Assembly: GCF_014836445.1 (NCBI RefSeq)
Contig: NZ_JACSQV010000008.1
Coordinates: 62,001-126,000, forward strand
Source: Cellulomonas avistercoris
GTDB taxonomy: Bacteria; Actinomycetota; Actinomycetes; Actinomycetales; Cellulomonadaceae
Direction: 5' to 3'
Length of the DNA stretch: 64,000 nucleotides
The notes beneath the pieces were generated by a model. The model was not told the origin of the DNA and searched no databases. It saw nothing but the letters and a program-made list of their open reading frames with translations. Position numbers and translations under genes: made by a program. Positions within the stretch are counted from its first letter, which is position 1. Every line of letters starts with the position of its first letter. Of the stretch, positions 32,769 through 41,818 are shown piece after piece.

Positions 32769-32807
32769 CGTGGCTCCGTGGCTCCGTGGCTCCGTGGCTC
32801 CGTGGCA
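32762..32807. repeat. Five tandem copies of GTGGCTCC plus a partial sixth
   Basis: Exact 8-bp units at 32762, 32770, 32778, 32786 and 32794, then GTGGC. The first unit is the right half of the degenerate parS, so the array seems to have grown out of it by slippage. Confidence 0.9.
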
Positions 32808-33172
32808 CAGGCTGCGTCCTCGGCACCGATGGGGAGTGCCCGTCCGTCCGCCGGTGCGCCGGCGACGGACTCGGCCTCAGACCGACCGCAGGCAGGCCAG
32901 CGCTGGAGGTCCTCACATATCGACTGATGGGTCCGGCCCTCAGGCGTCCGGTGGTGTCGGCAAAGAGCCAACCCCCGCAGCGGTCCGGTCCGCAGCCTGC
33001 GCCGACCGCCTGGTCCAGAGGTGGTTGACGGGACTTGTACAGGTCCGGGCTCCAGGGGTGCTGCACGTCAAGGCGTCTCAGCTACGGCTCCCACAGCGTC
33101 CGGGAGGGGGTGGACGGTGTCGGAAGGCGGGCCGCTCGTCGTCGTGGGCGCGCGTAGGTCCGCGCCGGCATC

Positions 33173-33285
33173 TGCCCGGACTCCGACGACGCCGGTGGTC
33201 CGCTCGGCTACGACTGGGCGACGTGGGACGAGGAGAAGTACGCGGCCGCACGGGTGCGGGTGGCGGTGGTCCGTGGGCGCGACTG
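33173..33285 (+). pseudogene. Possible gene relic (plus strand)
   Basis: A frame here reads PDSDDAGGPLGYDWATWDEE then KYAAARVRVAVVRG, much more protein-like than its surroundings. Upstream in another frame a GTG at 33117 with GGGAGGGGG before it reads SEGGPLVVVGARRSAP. The two could be one gene broken by a frameshift near 33150-33175. It then runs into the 7-bp repeat. No family recognised. Confidence 0.25.
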
Positions 33286-33289
33286 TGGT

Positions 33290-33352
33290 CAGTGCTCAGT
33301 GCGCAGTGCTCAGTGCTCAGTGCTCAGTGGTCGGTGGTCGGTGGTCGGTGGT
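33290..33352. repeat. Nine tandem 7-bp units grading from CAGTGCT to CGGTGGT
   Basis: Units start every 7 bp from 33290: five of CAGTGCT type (the second is CAGTGCG), one CAGTGGT, then three CGGTGGT. The orderly change along the array suggests successive slippage events. Confidence 0.9.
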
Positions 33353-33457
33353 CCGTCGCGTGTGGTCCGTGGGCCGAGGACGGCCATGCTGCGAGATCGA
33401 GCCGGCGAGGCAAGCGGACTGGCCGCGACGGCCACCGGGGGCTCCGTTGCGTAGTCG

Positions 33458-33541
33458 TCAGGCCAGGGCCGGGTGGCCGGTGTCGTCGAGCTCGATGTGC
33501 CCGGTGGCGGGTAGACCGCCGTCGTGGCCTGGGGTCGCAGG
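33458..33541 (-). pseudogene. Possible C-terminal gene relic (minus strand)
   Basis: A minus frame ending at TGA 33458-33460 reads ATPGHDGGLPATGHIELDDT then GHPALA, a protein-like C-terminus with no recognisable upstream part. No family recognised. Confidence 0.2.
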
Positions 33542-34180
33542 TCGAGCGCGACGCCGCCAGCGGGTCTCAGATGCCAGCTAGCGGGATGTTCCGCTGTGCG
33601 GTGATCGGCCTGGCCGCGACGGTGTGGGCATGCCCGCGTCGCCTTGCACTGAGGCGCCGCGCTCGGCCGGCTCCATCGGTGTCGCGCTCGGCCGGCTTCG
33701 GCGGCTCCATCGGTGCCGCGTCTCACCGTGCGCCTGGACGTGCGGCGCGCGGCGCCGAAGCGGGGGGAAGACCGCTCGCCACTTCTCGTCTCACTTGACC
33801 GTGTGGGCACCGGGTCGAGTGGCGGACAGCCGGGAGAGGGACAGGGGTCGCATCATCGCGACCCTGCTGCTTGTACGTGCCTGAGCGCTGACGGTCGGCC
33901 GTGTCAGTGATGCGCTGGCCCAGGGGGCAAGGTCGTCCACCACGACGACTGTGGGAGACCGGAGCGCTCGACCGGGACCGCACCCTGGATGTGAGCCGTA
34001 CGGCACCGGGACGGGGGAGGACGGGGCCAGTGTCGAGCCGGGACGTAGTGCGGGCGGGCACTCGAGCAACCCGAGGTCCTGCACCTCGGTCACCTCACGG
34101 CCCGCGCGTCGGGGGCCCGCCGTGATCGTTGCGCTGGCCGGTCCGCTCGCCCTCCTCTTCATCGTGTCCGCCGCCTGCGC

Positions 34181-34420
34181 GCCGGCTGAGGCCTCACGTA
34201 CCTCGAGCACGCCGGCTGAGGCCTCACGTACCTCCAGCACGCCGGCTGAGGCCTGGCGTACGTCGAGCACGCTGGCTGAGGCCTGGCGTACGTCGAGCAC
34301 GCTGGGTGAGGCCTGGCGTACGTCGAGCACGCTGGCTGAGGCCTGGCGTACGTCGAGCACGCCGGCTGAGGCCTGGCGTACGTCGAGCACGCCGGCTGAG
34401 GCCTGGCGTACGTCGAGGAA
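34181..34420. repeat. Eight tandem copies of a 30-bp iteron-like unit
   Basis: Units of exactly 30 bp start at 34181, 34211, 34241, 34271, 34301, 34331, 34361 and 34391; only the last three bases of the final unit diverge. Each holds GGCTGAGGCCT (one copy GGGTGAGGCCT) followed by GTAC; six of eight have CGTACG in GGCGTACGTCGAGCAC. Because 30 is a multiple of three with no stops, all six frames stay open (PAEAWRTSST on plus; LDVRQASAGV and TYARPQPACS on minus), so open frames here are not evidence of a gene. It lies 60 bp from parS site 3. Confidence 0.95.
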
Positions 34421-34478
34421 TCCGCGGTGAACCACGACGAGTCGGCGAGCACGTCCGAGTATCGCCAGACCGGGGTTG

Positions 34479-34492
34479 GTTCCACGTGGAAC
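34479..34492. other. parS site 3 (perfect palindrome)
   Basis: GTTCCACGTGGAAC inside an 18-bp perfect palindrome TGGTTCCACGTGGAACCA at 34477-34494. Non-coding. Confidence 0.9.
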
Positions 34493-34662
34493 CAGCGCCC
34501 CTGGCGGATACCACGTGCCGCCTGAGCGGAGGGCCGCCGGCACGGCTCACTGAGTCGGCGGTGCCGCCGCGCGACCGTCGCCAGCCTTGCGGAGACCACG
34601 GCTGTCGGCGCTCCTGTCGCTCCAAGGTCCGGCCGACGGGGATGCGGCTGTCGACGCGTCTC

Positions 34663-34676
34663 GTTTCACGTGGAAC
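34663..34676. other. parS site 4
   Basis: GTTTCACGTGGAAC in the non-coding region, 184 bp from site 3. Confidence 0.93.
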
Positions 34677-35767
34677 GGTGTGCCGCGCGATGCGGGCGTC
34701 GTTCACTGATCGCCGTCGGAGGGGCGGGTCCGTCAGGCCGAGAGTGTCCGGCCGTGGTGGGCTGGACATCATCGGTGGGCGGGCGCCTCGGCCGGCGAAC
34801 TCCTCTGGGCCGACCCTCACGCGGCGACGCCCGCGCATGACGTCGGGAACGATGTGCCGACGGCCAGAGACCGGTCCGCTGGCGGGAGGAGTTCGCGGAG
34901 ACAGACCAGCGAGGTTGCTCACCGGACTGCGTGATGTGCAGGGCAGTCTCCGCGACCGACGCGAGGGGTGCCGGAGGTCACTGGGGTGCGGTCGGATGTC
35001 GGTCCGGTGGCTGCAGGTCAGACGCTCGTTCGCGTGGGCCAGAGATGGGAGTGACATGCGTCCGAGCTCGGACGGCATCCTTCTCGCGGGGTGGCCGGGG
35101 AGGCCGGTGCTGCTGTCCCCATGACAGCCGCCGCGGTGACCTGTCAGACCCGTGACCACTCTGGCGGCGTGAAGGGCACACGTCGGTCCGGTCAGGATCC
35201 TGCGCGCTCCCTCTGGCCCGCCATGCTGTTGGCGGTCGGTCCGCGACCACGCGATGGGCTCCCAGCCCTCTGGGGGACCGCGCTATCGGCCACCAGCCCT
35301 GTGGGGGCGGCGCGGTGGGCCCCAGGACTCTTCTTCGCCATGTTGTTCACGGCCGCCCCCTTTCGCGGCCACGCCTTCTGAGGCGACCCCCGTCGGGGGA
35401 CACGCTGTCGGGGACCGCTCTGTTGGTGGCCACGCCGGCGGAGGCCAACCTTGGCCCGCCCGCCCGCCCGCCAGCCCGCCCTCCCGTCGGCGCGGCTCGC
35501 CTGGCACGCCGCACGCCGCGCGACCCGAGATGAGTAACTTCTTCGGATCCGGCAGGGCCCGTCCCATGCCCGCCGTGCACGCGCCCCGCGTCGGCGTAGG
35601 CAACGTCGCCACGCTTCGCGCGTCTGGCGCCCGCGCGCCCGGGCCGCGCGCCGCGTGTCAGAGGTATCCACAGCCGCGTGGTGGACGGCCTCGGCCACGC
35701 CGGGCGGGGTAGCGTATCCCCGCAACGAAGCGGGCATGGGGGCGATGCCCGTCAGAGCCTCAGGCTC

Positions 35768-35781
35768 GTTTCACGTGGAAC
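35768..35781. other. parS site 5 in the rsmG leader
   Basis: GTTTCACGTGGAAC directly abuts the rsmG ribosome binding site (AGGAG at 35782-35786). ParB bound here would sit on the rsmG 5' end. Confidence 0.95.
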
Positions 35782-35793
35782 AGGAGCCACCGA

Positions 35794-36480
35794 GTGCCAG
35801 ACGGACCACGCGCTGAGTCAGCGTCCGACGCGATGGCCGACCCCTGGGACGGGGACCCGCGTCTGCCGGCGTTCTTCGGTGATGCGTGGCCCGCGGTCGA
35901 GGCGTTCCACGCGTTCCTTGCCGAGGAGGGGGAGCTCCGCGGGTTGGTCGGCCCTCGCGAGGTCGCGCGCCTTTGGGAGCGGCACCTGCTCAACTCCGCG
36001 GCTGTCGTGCCCTTCCTCCCCGAGGACGGGCTGATCGTCGACGTCGGGTCCGGCGCGGGCCTGCCTGGCATCGTCATCGCGGCGATGCGGCCCCAGGCGC
36101 AGGTGATGCTGGTGGAGCCGATGGAGCGACGCGTCACGTGGCTCCAGGACGTCGTCGAGCGCACCGGCCTGACGAACGTCGAGGTCAGACGCGCGCGGGC
36201 CCAGGAGCTGGACGGAGCCGTGGAGGCAGACGTCGTCACTGCTCGCGCAGTGGCGTCGCTGGACAAGCTGTACCGGTGGACCGTGCCACTCGTCCGGCCG
36301 GGCGGCAGCGTCCTCGCCATGAAGGGCGCCAGGGCCGAGGAAGAGCTCGCGTCCGCCGCGGGCGTCATGCGGTCGCTCGGTCTCGTCGATGGTCGCGTGC
36401 ACGAGGTGACGACGATCGCCGGGACCGAACCCACGCGGGTCGTGTCAGCAGTCCGAGGAAGAGGTGCGCGTGTTCGGTAG
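35794..36480 (+). CDS. rsmG: 16S rRNA (guanine-N7) methyltransferase RsmG
   Basis: 228-residue SAM-dependent methyltransferase for m7G in the 530 loop of 16S rRNA; loss gives low-level streptomycin resistance. The SAM motif is LIVDVGSGAGLPGIV and the GidB start region WERHLLNSAAVVPFL. It begins at GTG 35794 with AGGAG at 35782-35786. parS site 5 is immediately upstream. Its end overlaps the parA frame by 17 bp. The order rsmG-parA-parB is conserved near oriC. Confidence 0.95.
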   Translation: MPDGPRAESASDAMADPWDGDPRLPAFFGDAWPAVEAFHAFLAEEGELRGLVGPREVARLWERHLLNSAAVVPFLPEDGLIVDVGSGAGLPGIVIAAMRPQAQVMLVEPMERRVTWLQDVVERTGLTNVEVRRARAQELDGAVEADVVTARAVASLDKLYRWTVPLVRPGGSVLAMKGARAEEELASAAGVMRSLGLVDGRVHEVTTIAGTEPTRVVSAVRGRGARVR

Positions 36481-38818
36481 GAAGAAGCGCCGTGAGGAGC
36501 GGGAGGCGGCAGAACGAGCGGCCGCCGAGGCGATCCAGTCCACTGCCGGAGCGGTCCCCGACCCGGTGCTCGCGTCTGGGGGGGCCGGTCCCGGACGGGT
36601 CGCCCCTGATCCCGCCTTCCATGGCGCCACGCCGAATGGTGGGGAGACGCCCGGTCGTTCGAGCAGCCCTCTCGGCGCCGCGGTAGCGCCCCAGCGGGAG
36701 CCCGCTGGCGCACGCTCCGAGGGGCCCGCCACCGCCATGTCGGCGCCCGGCCCGGTTCCTGTCGACGCCGGCCGTGGTCCCGCAACGTCCTCATCAGCGA
36801 CGCGCGATGCGGGGCACCCCCTTGAGGGGCCCGCGTCGGCCCCCACCTCCGTTACGACCGTTGCCGCGTCAGGGGCGGGGAACGGGGCAGGGGCGAGGGC
36901 GACGGATCGTCCGGTCCCTCGATGGACGCCGCAGGACCTCGCGGCAGGTTCCGCGAGCGACACCACGACGAACGACGGAGCCCGTCAGTTCCCGTCCGCC
37001 GGCGGAAGTGAGCAGGACGCGGCGCGAAGCGGTACGCCGATGACCGTTCCCGCGGACGACGCGCCGGAGCGAGGCCGTCACGGCGCCGCTGCCGGCGGAG
37101 GCGAACATGCGGTTCCACGTGAAACCGAGGCCCCGGGGAGTGCACTCGCACACGCGGCCGTGGCGTCGCCAGCTCAGGTCCACGGCGTCTCCACGGACGC
37201 CCGTCATGACCTGTCCGGTACTGGCTCTGGTGACGCTCAGGTGGCCGGCGGGGGAGCAACTCCTGACTACGCCTCCTCCGAGCCTCAGCAGGCCGTTTCA
37301 CGTGGAACCGGCCCGTCGAGCGACGACACGAGCGGCGCCGGACCGGTTCCGGTTTCACGTGGAACGGCGCCACTGGCCGATGAGGCGGGCGTCGCGACGG
37401 CATCCGACTCCCGGGACGCCGACTCGCGACAGGGAGACGCGGTGGGAAGCGCGGGGACCCCCGTTCCACGTGAAACCGAGGCTCCGGGGGCCAGCACACC
37501 GGGCGCCGCCGCGCACGCGCAGGCGGGCGCAGACGGGCGTGCTCGCCGCTCGAGCCGGCCGCAACCCGTCTCCGCCGTCGACATGAGCGCACCACGTCCG
37601 TGGCATGCTGACGCGCCCCCCGTCACGGACCAGGCAGGCGCGGGTAGCTCGCCCGCAGCAGAGGCGACCGCACCCGCCGGCGCTGCTGACGGTGCGCCGT
37701 CGGCCGCCGTCGAGGCAGAGACCAGCGGCCCGAGTGCTGACACGATGAACGAGGACGAGAGAGGGACTGTGGAGGACCTGCCCGACCCCCAGGGGCGGAC
37801 GACCGATGTGAGCGACGCGTCGCTCAGCGACCAGGACGACGCACGGCGCGCCGCGCTCGTCGACAGCCTGCCCCGGCCGTCCGCGGACACACCGCTGCTC
37901 GCTGAGCTGCAGCTCGACGCCCGTCGGCGCATCGAGCTGCGGGGACGCAAGTTCCCACGCCCCGAGCGGACGCGCGTGATCACGGTCGCCAACCAGAAGG
38001 GCGGGGTCGGGAAGACGACGACCACGGTCAACCTGGCGGCCGCTCTCGCGCAGGCCGGACTGCAGGTGCTCGTCCTCGACAACGACCCGCAGGGGAACGC
38101 CTCCACCGCGCTCGGCATCGACCACCGCGCGGGGACCCCGTCGATCTACGAGGTGCTGGTCGACTCCGCCCCCATGCACGAGGCGGTCCAGGAGAGCCCG
38201 GACGTGCCGGGCCTCTGGTGCCTGCCGGCCACCATCGACCTGTCCGGTGCCGAGATCGAGCTCGTCTCGATGGTGGCGCGCGAGACGCGTCTGCGGACGG
38301 CCCTCGACGGGTACTTCGAGTGGCGGACGCGACAGGGCCTCGACCAGATCGACTACGTGTTCGTCGACTGCCCTCCGAGCCTGGGGCTGCTGACGGTCAA
38401 CGCGTTCGTCGTGGCGCGCGAGGTGCTCATCCCGATCCAGTGCGAGTACTACGCGCTCGAGGGGCTCTCGCAGCTGCTCAAGACGATCGAGCTGATCCAG
38501 GCGCACCTGAACCCGGGGCTCTCGGTGTCCACGATCCTGCTGACGATGTACGACGCACGGACCAACCTGGCGCAGCAGGTGGCGCAGGAGGTGCGGACGC
38601 ACTTCCCGGAGCGCACGCTGCGCACGACGGTCCCGCGCTCCGTCCGCATCTCCGAGGCGCCGAGCTACGGCCAGACCGTCATGACCTACGACGGCGGCTC
38701 GTCGGGCGCGCTCGCGTACCTCGAGGCCGCACGCGAGCTCGCCGAGCGGGCAGCCCTCAGCACCACCACCCCCACCACCGCCCAGGCACGTGGCGGCTCT
38801 GCACAGGAGGACCAGTGA
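36464..38818 (+). CDS. parA: ParA chromosome-partitioning ATPase with a long low-complexity N-terminal extension
   Basis: The last roughly 290 residues are a complete ParA/Soj ATPase. It has the deviant Walker [18 protein letters not shown] (near residue 510), [29 protein letters not shown] and the DNA-binding-side [15 protein letters not shown]. Before it the same frame is open for about 430 codons starting GTG 36464 (or GTG 36470). A basic helix ([20 protein letters not shown]) is followed by Ala/Gly/Pro/Thr-rich sequence with VPRETEAPG and VSRGT repeats encoded by four parS sites. ParA is usually about 300 residues. A shorter product could begin at ATG 37745 ([12 protein letters not shown]; 357 residues). 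The stop overlaps parB. The ATPase is certain, the extent of the N-terminus is not. Confidence 0.92.
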   Translation: MRVFGRKKRREEREAAERAAAEAIQSTAGAVPDPVLASGGAGPGRVAPDPAFHGATPNGGETPGRSSSPLGAAVAPQREPAGARSEGPATAMSAPGPVPVDAGRGPATSSSATRDAGHPLEGPASAPTSVTTVAASGAGNGAGARATDRPVPRWTPQDLAAGSASDTTTNDGARQFPSAGGSEQDAARSGTPMTVPADDAPERGRHGAAAGGGEHAVPRETEAPGSALAHAAVASPAQVHGVSTDARHDLSGTGSGDAQVAGGGATPDYASSEPQQAVSRGTGPSSDDTSGAGPVPVSRGTAPLADEAGVATASDSRDADSRQGDAVGSAGTPVPRETEAPGASTPGAAAHAQAGADGRARRSSRPQPVSAVDMSAPRPWHADAPPVTDQAGAGSSPAAEATAPAGAADGAPSAAVEAETSGPSADTMNEDERGTVEDLPDPQGRTTDVSDASLSDQDDARRAALVDSLPRPSADTPLLAELQLDARRRIELRGRKFPRPERTRVITVANQKGGVGKTTTTVNLAAALAQAGLQVLVLDNDPQGNASTALGIDHRAGTPSIYEVLVDSAPMHEAVQESPDVPGLWCLPATIDLSGAEIELVSMVARETRLRTALDGYFEWRTRQGLDQIDYVFVDCPPSLGLLTVNAFVVAREVLIPIQCEYYALEGLSQLLKTIELIQAHLNPGLSVSTILLTMYDARTNLAQQVAQEVRTHFPERTLRTTVPRSVRISEAPSYGQTVMTYDGGSSGALAYLEAARELAERAALSTTTPTTAQARGGSAQEDQ
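37112..37125. other. parS site 6, inside parA
   Basis: GTTCCACGTGAAAC, read in the parA frame as Val-Pro-Arg-Glu-Thr at residues 217-221. Confidence 0.92.
37295..37308. other. parS site 7, inside parA
   Basis: GTTTCACGTGGAAC, read as Val-Ser-Arg-Gly-Thr from residue 278. Confidence 0.92.
37352..37365. other. parS site 8, inside parA
   Basis: GTTTCACGTGGAAC, read as Val-Ser-Arg-Gly-Thr from residue 297; only 57 bp from site 7. Confidence 0.92.
37463..37476. other. parS site 9, inside parA
   Basis: GTTCCACGTGAAAC, read as Val-Pro-Arg-Glu-Thr from residue 334, again followed by Glu-Ala-Pro-Gly as at site 6. Confidence 0.92.
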
Positions 38819-40005
38819 GCGAGAAGCGTCGCGGTCTCGGCCGTGGTCTGGGAGCACTCATCCCGACCGGTCTCGACACACCGCGCAGCACCGGCGACCG
38901 ACCGGTCGACGTGTTCTTCCCGGATGCCGTGAAGGCAGCAGCCGACCAGGCCGCCGCGGCGGAGGCAGCGGCGGTGACCGCAGCTGCGGGCACAGCCGAG
39001 GGGACCGCTGAGAGCTCCACGACACCGGACGCGGCAGCACCGGCTGCGCCCGCCGAGAGCCCGGCCTCCGGGGGTGCCGCAGGGGACACCCCTGCGAGCG
39101 GTGACGTGAACGGCGACGCGAGCGGTGACGCCGCGTCGACGCCCGCTCCCGTGGTCGACGTCACCGACATCGACGGCCTGGTCCCCGTACCCGGCGCCCG
39201 GTTCGCCGAGCTCCCGGTCGGATCGATCCGACCGAACCCCCGTCAGCCGCGGACCGTGTTCGACGAGGACGCGCTGAGCGAGCTCGTCGGCTCGATCCGC
39301 GAGGTGGGCGTCCTCCAGCCGGTCGTGGTGCGCGCCGTCGACGACGGCTACGAGCTGATCATGGGGGAGCGGCGGTGGCGGGCCACGCAGGAGGCCGGCC
39401 TGACGGCGATCCCCGCGATCATCCGGGAGACCGAGGACTCCGACCTCCTGCGCGACGCGCTCCTGGAGAACCTGCACCGGTCGCAGCTGAACCCGCTCGA
39501 GGAGGCTGCGGCGTACCAGCAGCTGCTCGACGACTTCGGGTGCACCCACGAACAGCTCGCCACCCGGATCCACCGGTCGCGTCCGCAGATCTCGAACACG
39601 CTGCGGCTGCTGCGCCTGCCGCCTCTCGTGCAGCGCCGTGTGGCTGCCGGGGTGCTCTCGGCGGGCCACGCACGCGCCCTGCTCGGGCTCGGTGACGGAG
39701 CAGCGATCGAGCGGCTCGCGCAGCGCATCGTCTCCGAGGGGCTGTCGGTCCGCGCGGTCGAGGAGATCGTGGCGCTCGGCGGCGACGAGGCGGCCCCGAA
39801 CCGACGGCAGCGACCCCGTGCGGGTATCCGCAACGAGGCGCTCGACGAGCTCGCGTCGCGGCTCTCCGACCGGTTCGAGACCCGCGTCAAGGTCGACCTG
39901 GGCAAGACGCGCGGCAAGCTCACGGTCGAGTTCGCCTCGGTCCAGGACCTCAACCGGATCCTCGGCGCGCTCGCGCCGGAGGACCCGGGCGTCCTCAAGA
40001 GCTGA
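38815..40005 (+). CDS. parB: ParB chromosome-partitioning protein (CTPase, parS binder)
   Basis: 396 residues. The N-terminal ParA-interacting segment [16 protein letters not shown] is followed by an Ala-rich linker (about 40-110). The ParB/Srx CTP-binding domain follows ([29 protein letters not shown]), with [14 protein letters not shown] between it and the HTH region that reads parS ([18 protein letters not shown]). A C-terminal dimerisation segment ends the protein. It loads at parS and spreads; ParA moves the complex. GTG 38815 overlaps the parA TGA and has a perfect AGGAGG upstream. Its targets are the nine parS sites nearby. Confidence 0.98.
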   Translation: MSEKRRGLGRGLGALIPTGLDTPRSTGDRPVDVFFPDAVKAAADQAAAAEAAAVTAAAGTAEGTAESSTTPDAAAPAAPAESPASGGAAGDTPASGDVNGDASGDAASTPAPVVDVTDIDGLVPVPGARFAELPVGSIRPNPRQPRTVFDEDALSELVGSIREVGVLQPVVVRAVDDGYELIMGERRWRATQEAGLTAIPAIIRETEDSDLLRDALLENLHRSQLNPLEEAAAYQQLLDDFGCTHEQLATRIHRSRPQISNTLRLLRLPPLVQRRVAAGVLSAGHARALLGLGDGAAIERLAQRIVSEGLSVRAVEEIVALGGDEAAPNRRQRPRAGIRNEALDELASRLSDRFETRVKVDLGKTRGKLTVEFASVQDLNRILGALAPEDPGVLKS

Positions 40006-40245
40006 AGACCGGGCGAATCGACCGACGACAGCGGTCGTGAGCATGGCTCAGGAGTTTGTCAGAACGCGTCGAGAGCTCGTGGAGCGGCTCCCCGGGCCGG
40101 CCTCCCCGGCCAGTGGAGGCTCTGGTCCGGGCCTGAGCACGGCGACGGGACCCGGATGGGACCCGATCACGTCACCCGCGCCCGGCCGGCCGGTGCTCCG
40201 CGTCCCGAACCACGCCGTGACGCCGCTGCGTCACCACGCAGACGA

Positions 40246-40283
40246 CGACCGACGTGAAGGGCACCCGCCCGTCACGTCGGTCG
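40246..40283. terminator. Bidirectional hairpin between parB and trxA
   Basis: 12-bp stem (40246-40257 with 40272-40283), 14-nt loop, between convergent genes. The rest of the 40006-40291 gap holds nothing recognised. Confidence 0.75.
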
Positions 40284-40291
40284 GGTGGGCG

Positions 40292-40639
40292 TCAGCCCTG
40301 CGCTGTGTCGACCTGCGCGGCGAGCAGCTCCTCGACGGCCTCGCGGAGGACGGCCTTGGGGCGCGCACCGATGAGGCTGTTCTCCATCTCGCCGCCGGTG
40401 AAGAACGCGATGTACGGGATCGACTGGACCTTGAAGTCCTCGAAGAGGCCGGGGTTCGCCTCGGTGTCGACCTTCACGAACTTCACCCGGCCCGCGTACT
40501 CCTCCGAGAGCTCCTCGATGACCGGCCCGACCAGCCGGCACGGTCCGCACCAGTCGGCCCAGAAGTCCACGACGACCGGGACCTCGCTGCGCAGGACCTC
40601 CGCCTCGAAGGTCAGGTCGGTGACGTCCGTCGTGCTCAT
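40292..40639 (-). CDS. trxA: Thioredoxin
   Basis: 115-residue cytosolic disulfide reductase with the redox motif WCGPC in [16 protein letters not shown] and the cis-Pro in SIPYIAFF. The ATG at 40639 is chosen; it overlaps the trxB stop (ATGA), so both are translated together. TrxB regenerates it with NADPH. Confidence 0.97.
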   Translation of the reverse strand: MSTTDVTDLTFEAEVLRSEVPVVVDFWADWCGPCRLVGPVIEELSEEYAGRVKFVKVDTEANPGLFEDFKVQSIPYIAFFTGGEMENSLIGARPKAVLREAVEELLAAQVDTAQG

Positions 40640-41676
40640 CGCGCCTCCTGCGTGCTCTCGTCGACCACCAGCGCCGACCCGGGGGAGACCGGGTCGACCA
40701 CGTCCGTCACACCGACGTCCGCGAGCCCTGCCAGGTAGTGCTGCGCGTCGAGCGCAGCGGAACAGCCGGAGCCGGCGGCGGTGATCGCCTGCCGGTAGGT
40801 GTGGTCGACCACGTCGCCGCATGCGAAGACGCCCGTGAGGTTGGTGCGCGTCGACCTGCCCTGGACCTGCACGTAGCCGTTCTCGTCGAGGTCCACCTGG
40901 CCGATGAGCAGCTCGGTGCGCGGCACGTGGCCGATCGCGACGAACAGGCCGCCCGCGTCGACCTGGCGCGTCTCACCCGTCACCGTGTCCTGCAGGGTCA
41001 CGCCCGTGACCTTCTCCTCGCCGTGGATCGCGACGACCTGCGAGTTCCACGCGAACGAGATCTTCGGGTCTGCTGCGGCCCGGTCCGCCATGATCTTCGA
41101 GGCCCGGAGCTGGTCGCGGCGGTGGACCATCGTGACGGTCCTGCCGAACCGCGACAGGAAGGTCGCCTCCTCGACCGCGGAGTCCCCGCCGCCGACGACG
41201 AGGATGTCCTGGTCGCGGAAGAAGAACCCGTCGCACGTGGCGCACCAGGAGACCCCGCGGCCCGAGAGGCGCTTCTCGTCGGGGAGCCCGAGCTCGCGGT
41301 ACGCCGATCCCGTCGCCAGGATCACGGCGCGTGCGCGGAAGACCTCGCCACCACCCGTCGTGATGACCTTGATGTCACCGGTCAGGTCGAGGGACGTCGC
41401 GTCGTCCCACAGCACCTGGGCGCCGAACTTCTCCGCCTGCTTCTGCATCGAGTCCATGAGCTCGGGGCCCTGGATCCCGTCCGGGAAGCCCGGGAAGTTC
41501 TCGACCTCGGTCGTGTTCATCAGCGCGCCGCCGGCGGTGACGGACCCGGCGAGCACGACAGGGGCCAGCCCGGCCCGCGCGGCGTAGATGGCGGCGGTGT
41601 ACCCGGCAGGTCCGGAACCGACGACGACGAGGTCGCGCACGTCGTTGGAGGTGGACTGCACGGCAGGTTCGGTCAC
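40636..41676 (-). CDS. trxB: Thioredoxin reductase
   Basis: 346-residue FAD/NADPH disulfide oxidoreductase. The FAD motif is [19 protein letters not shown], the redox-active pair CATC is in [11 protein letters not shown], the NADPH motif is [12 protein letters not shown], and the FAD-contact region is [15 protein letters not shown]. The GTG at 41676 gives the expected N-terminus; the frame further upstream is not conserved. Operon trxB-trxA. Confidence 0.97.
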   Translation of the reverse strand: MTEPAVQSTSNDVRDLVVVGSGPAGYTAAIYAARAGLAPVVLAGSVTAGGALMNTTEVENFPGFPDGIQGPELMDSMQKQAEKFGAQVLWDDATSLDLTGDIKVITTGGGEVFRARAVILATGSAYRELGLPDEKRLSGRGVSWCATCDGFFFRDQDILVVGGGDSAVEEATFLSRFGRTVTMVHRRDQLRASKIMADRAAADPKISFAWNSQVVAIHGEEKVTGVTLQDTVTGETRQVDAGGLFVAIGHVPRTELLIGQVDLDENGYVQVQGRSTRTNLTGVFACGDVVDHTYRQAITAAGSGCSAALDAQHYLAGLADVGVTDVVDPVSPGSALVVDESTQEAR

Positions 41677-41818
41677 AGGGTGCCTCGCTGGGTCGGTCGA
41701 CGTCGCCGGGGCGACGGGGCCGCACGGCGGCCCGGGATCTGGATCGTCCAACCGATCGTAGAGCGCTTCTGTTCCCTGCCGCGGACGCCGTCCACCGCCC
41801 CGTGCCGCGCGCCGCGCG

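Larger units (their letters stand above)
31692..35793. other. 4.1-kb gene-poor, parS- and repeat-bearing region between khpB and rsmG
   Basis: No frame here has a convincing start, family motif or protein-like composition; the long frames are Arg/Pro/Gly-rich translations typical of non-coding GC-rich DNA. The region contains five parS sites plus one degenerate parS. It also has tandem repeats of 8 bp, 7 bp and 30 bp and imperfect duplications (33661-33720; 35261-35276 with 35292-35307). Two short stretches look like gene relics (33173-33285, 33458-33541). In most actinobacteria the khpB-rsmG gap is short, so this is an expansion. A centromere-like role is inferred from parS density. Confidence 0.7.

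Noticed and set aside
33290..34420. CRISPR array
   Set aside because: Repeats are directly tandem with no unique spacers and no cas genes are nearby.
33951..34430. Open frame with PAEAWRTSST repeats that could look like a repeat protein
   Set aside because: The 30-bp tandem unit keeps all six frames open; there is no clear ribosome binding site, and opposite-strand frames are equally long.
34507..34520. ATACCACGTGCCGC as a parS
   Set aside because: Only the CCACGTG core matches; the outer arms do not.
36121..36150. GCGTCACGTGGCTC in rsmG as another parS
   Set aside because: Only about 10 of 14 positions agree and no G-T-T start; CACGTG cores occur by chance in this GC-rich DNA.
36464..38818. 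Reading the parA N-terminal extension as a separate upstream gene
   Set aside because: It is in the same frame with no stop before the ATPase domain, and no family match was seen for it alone.
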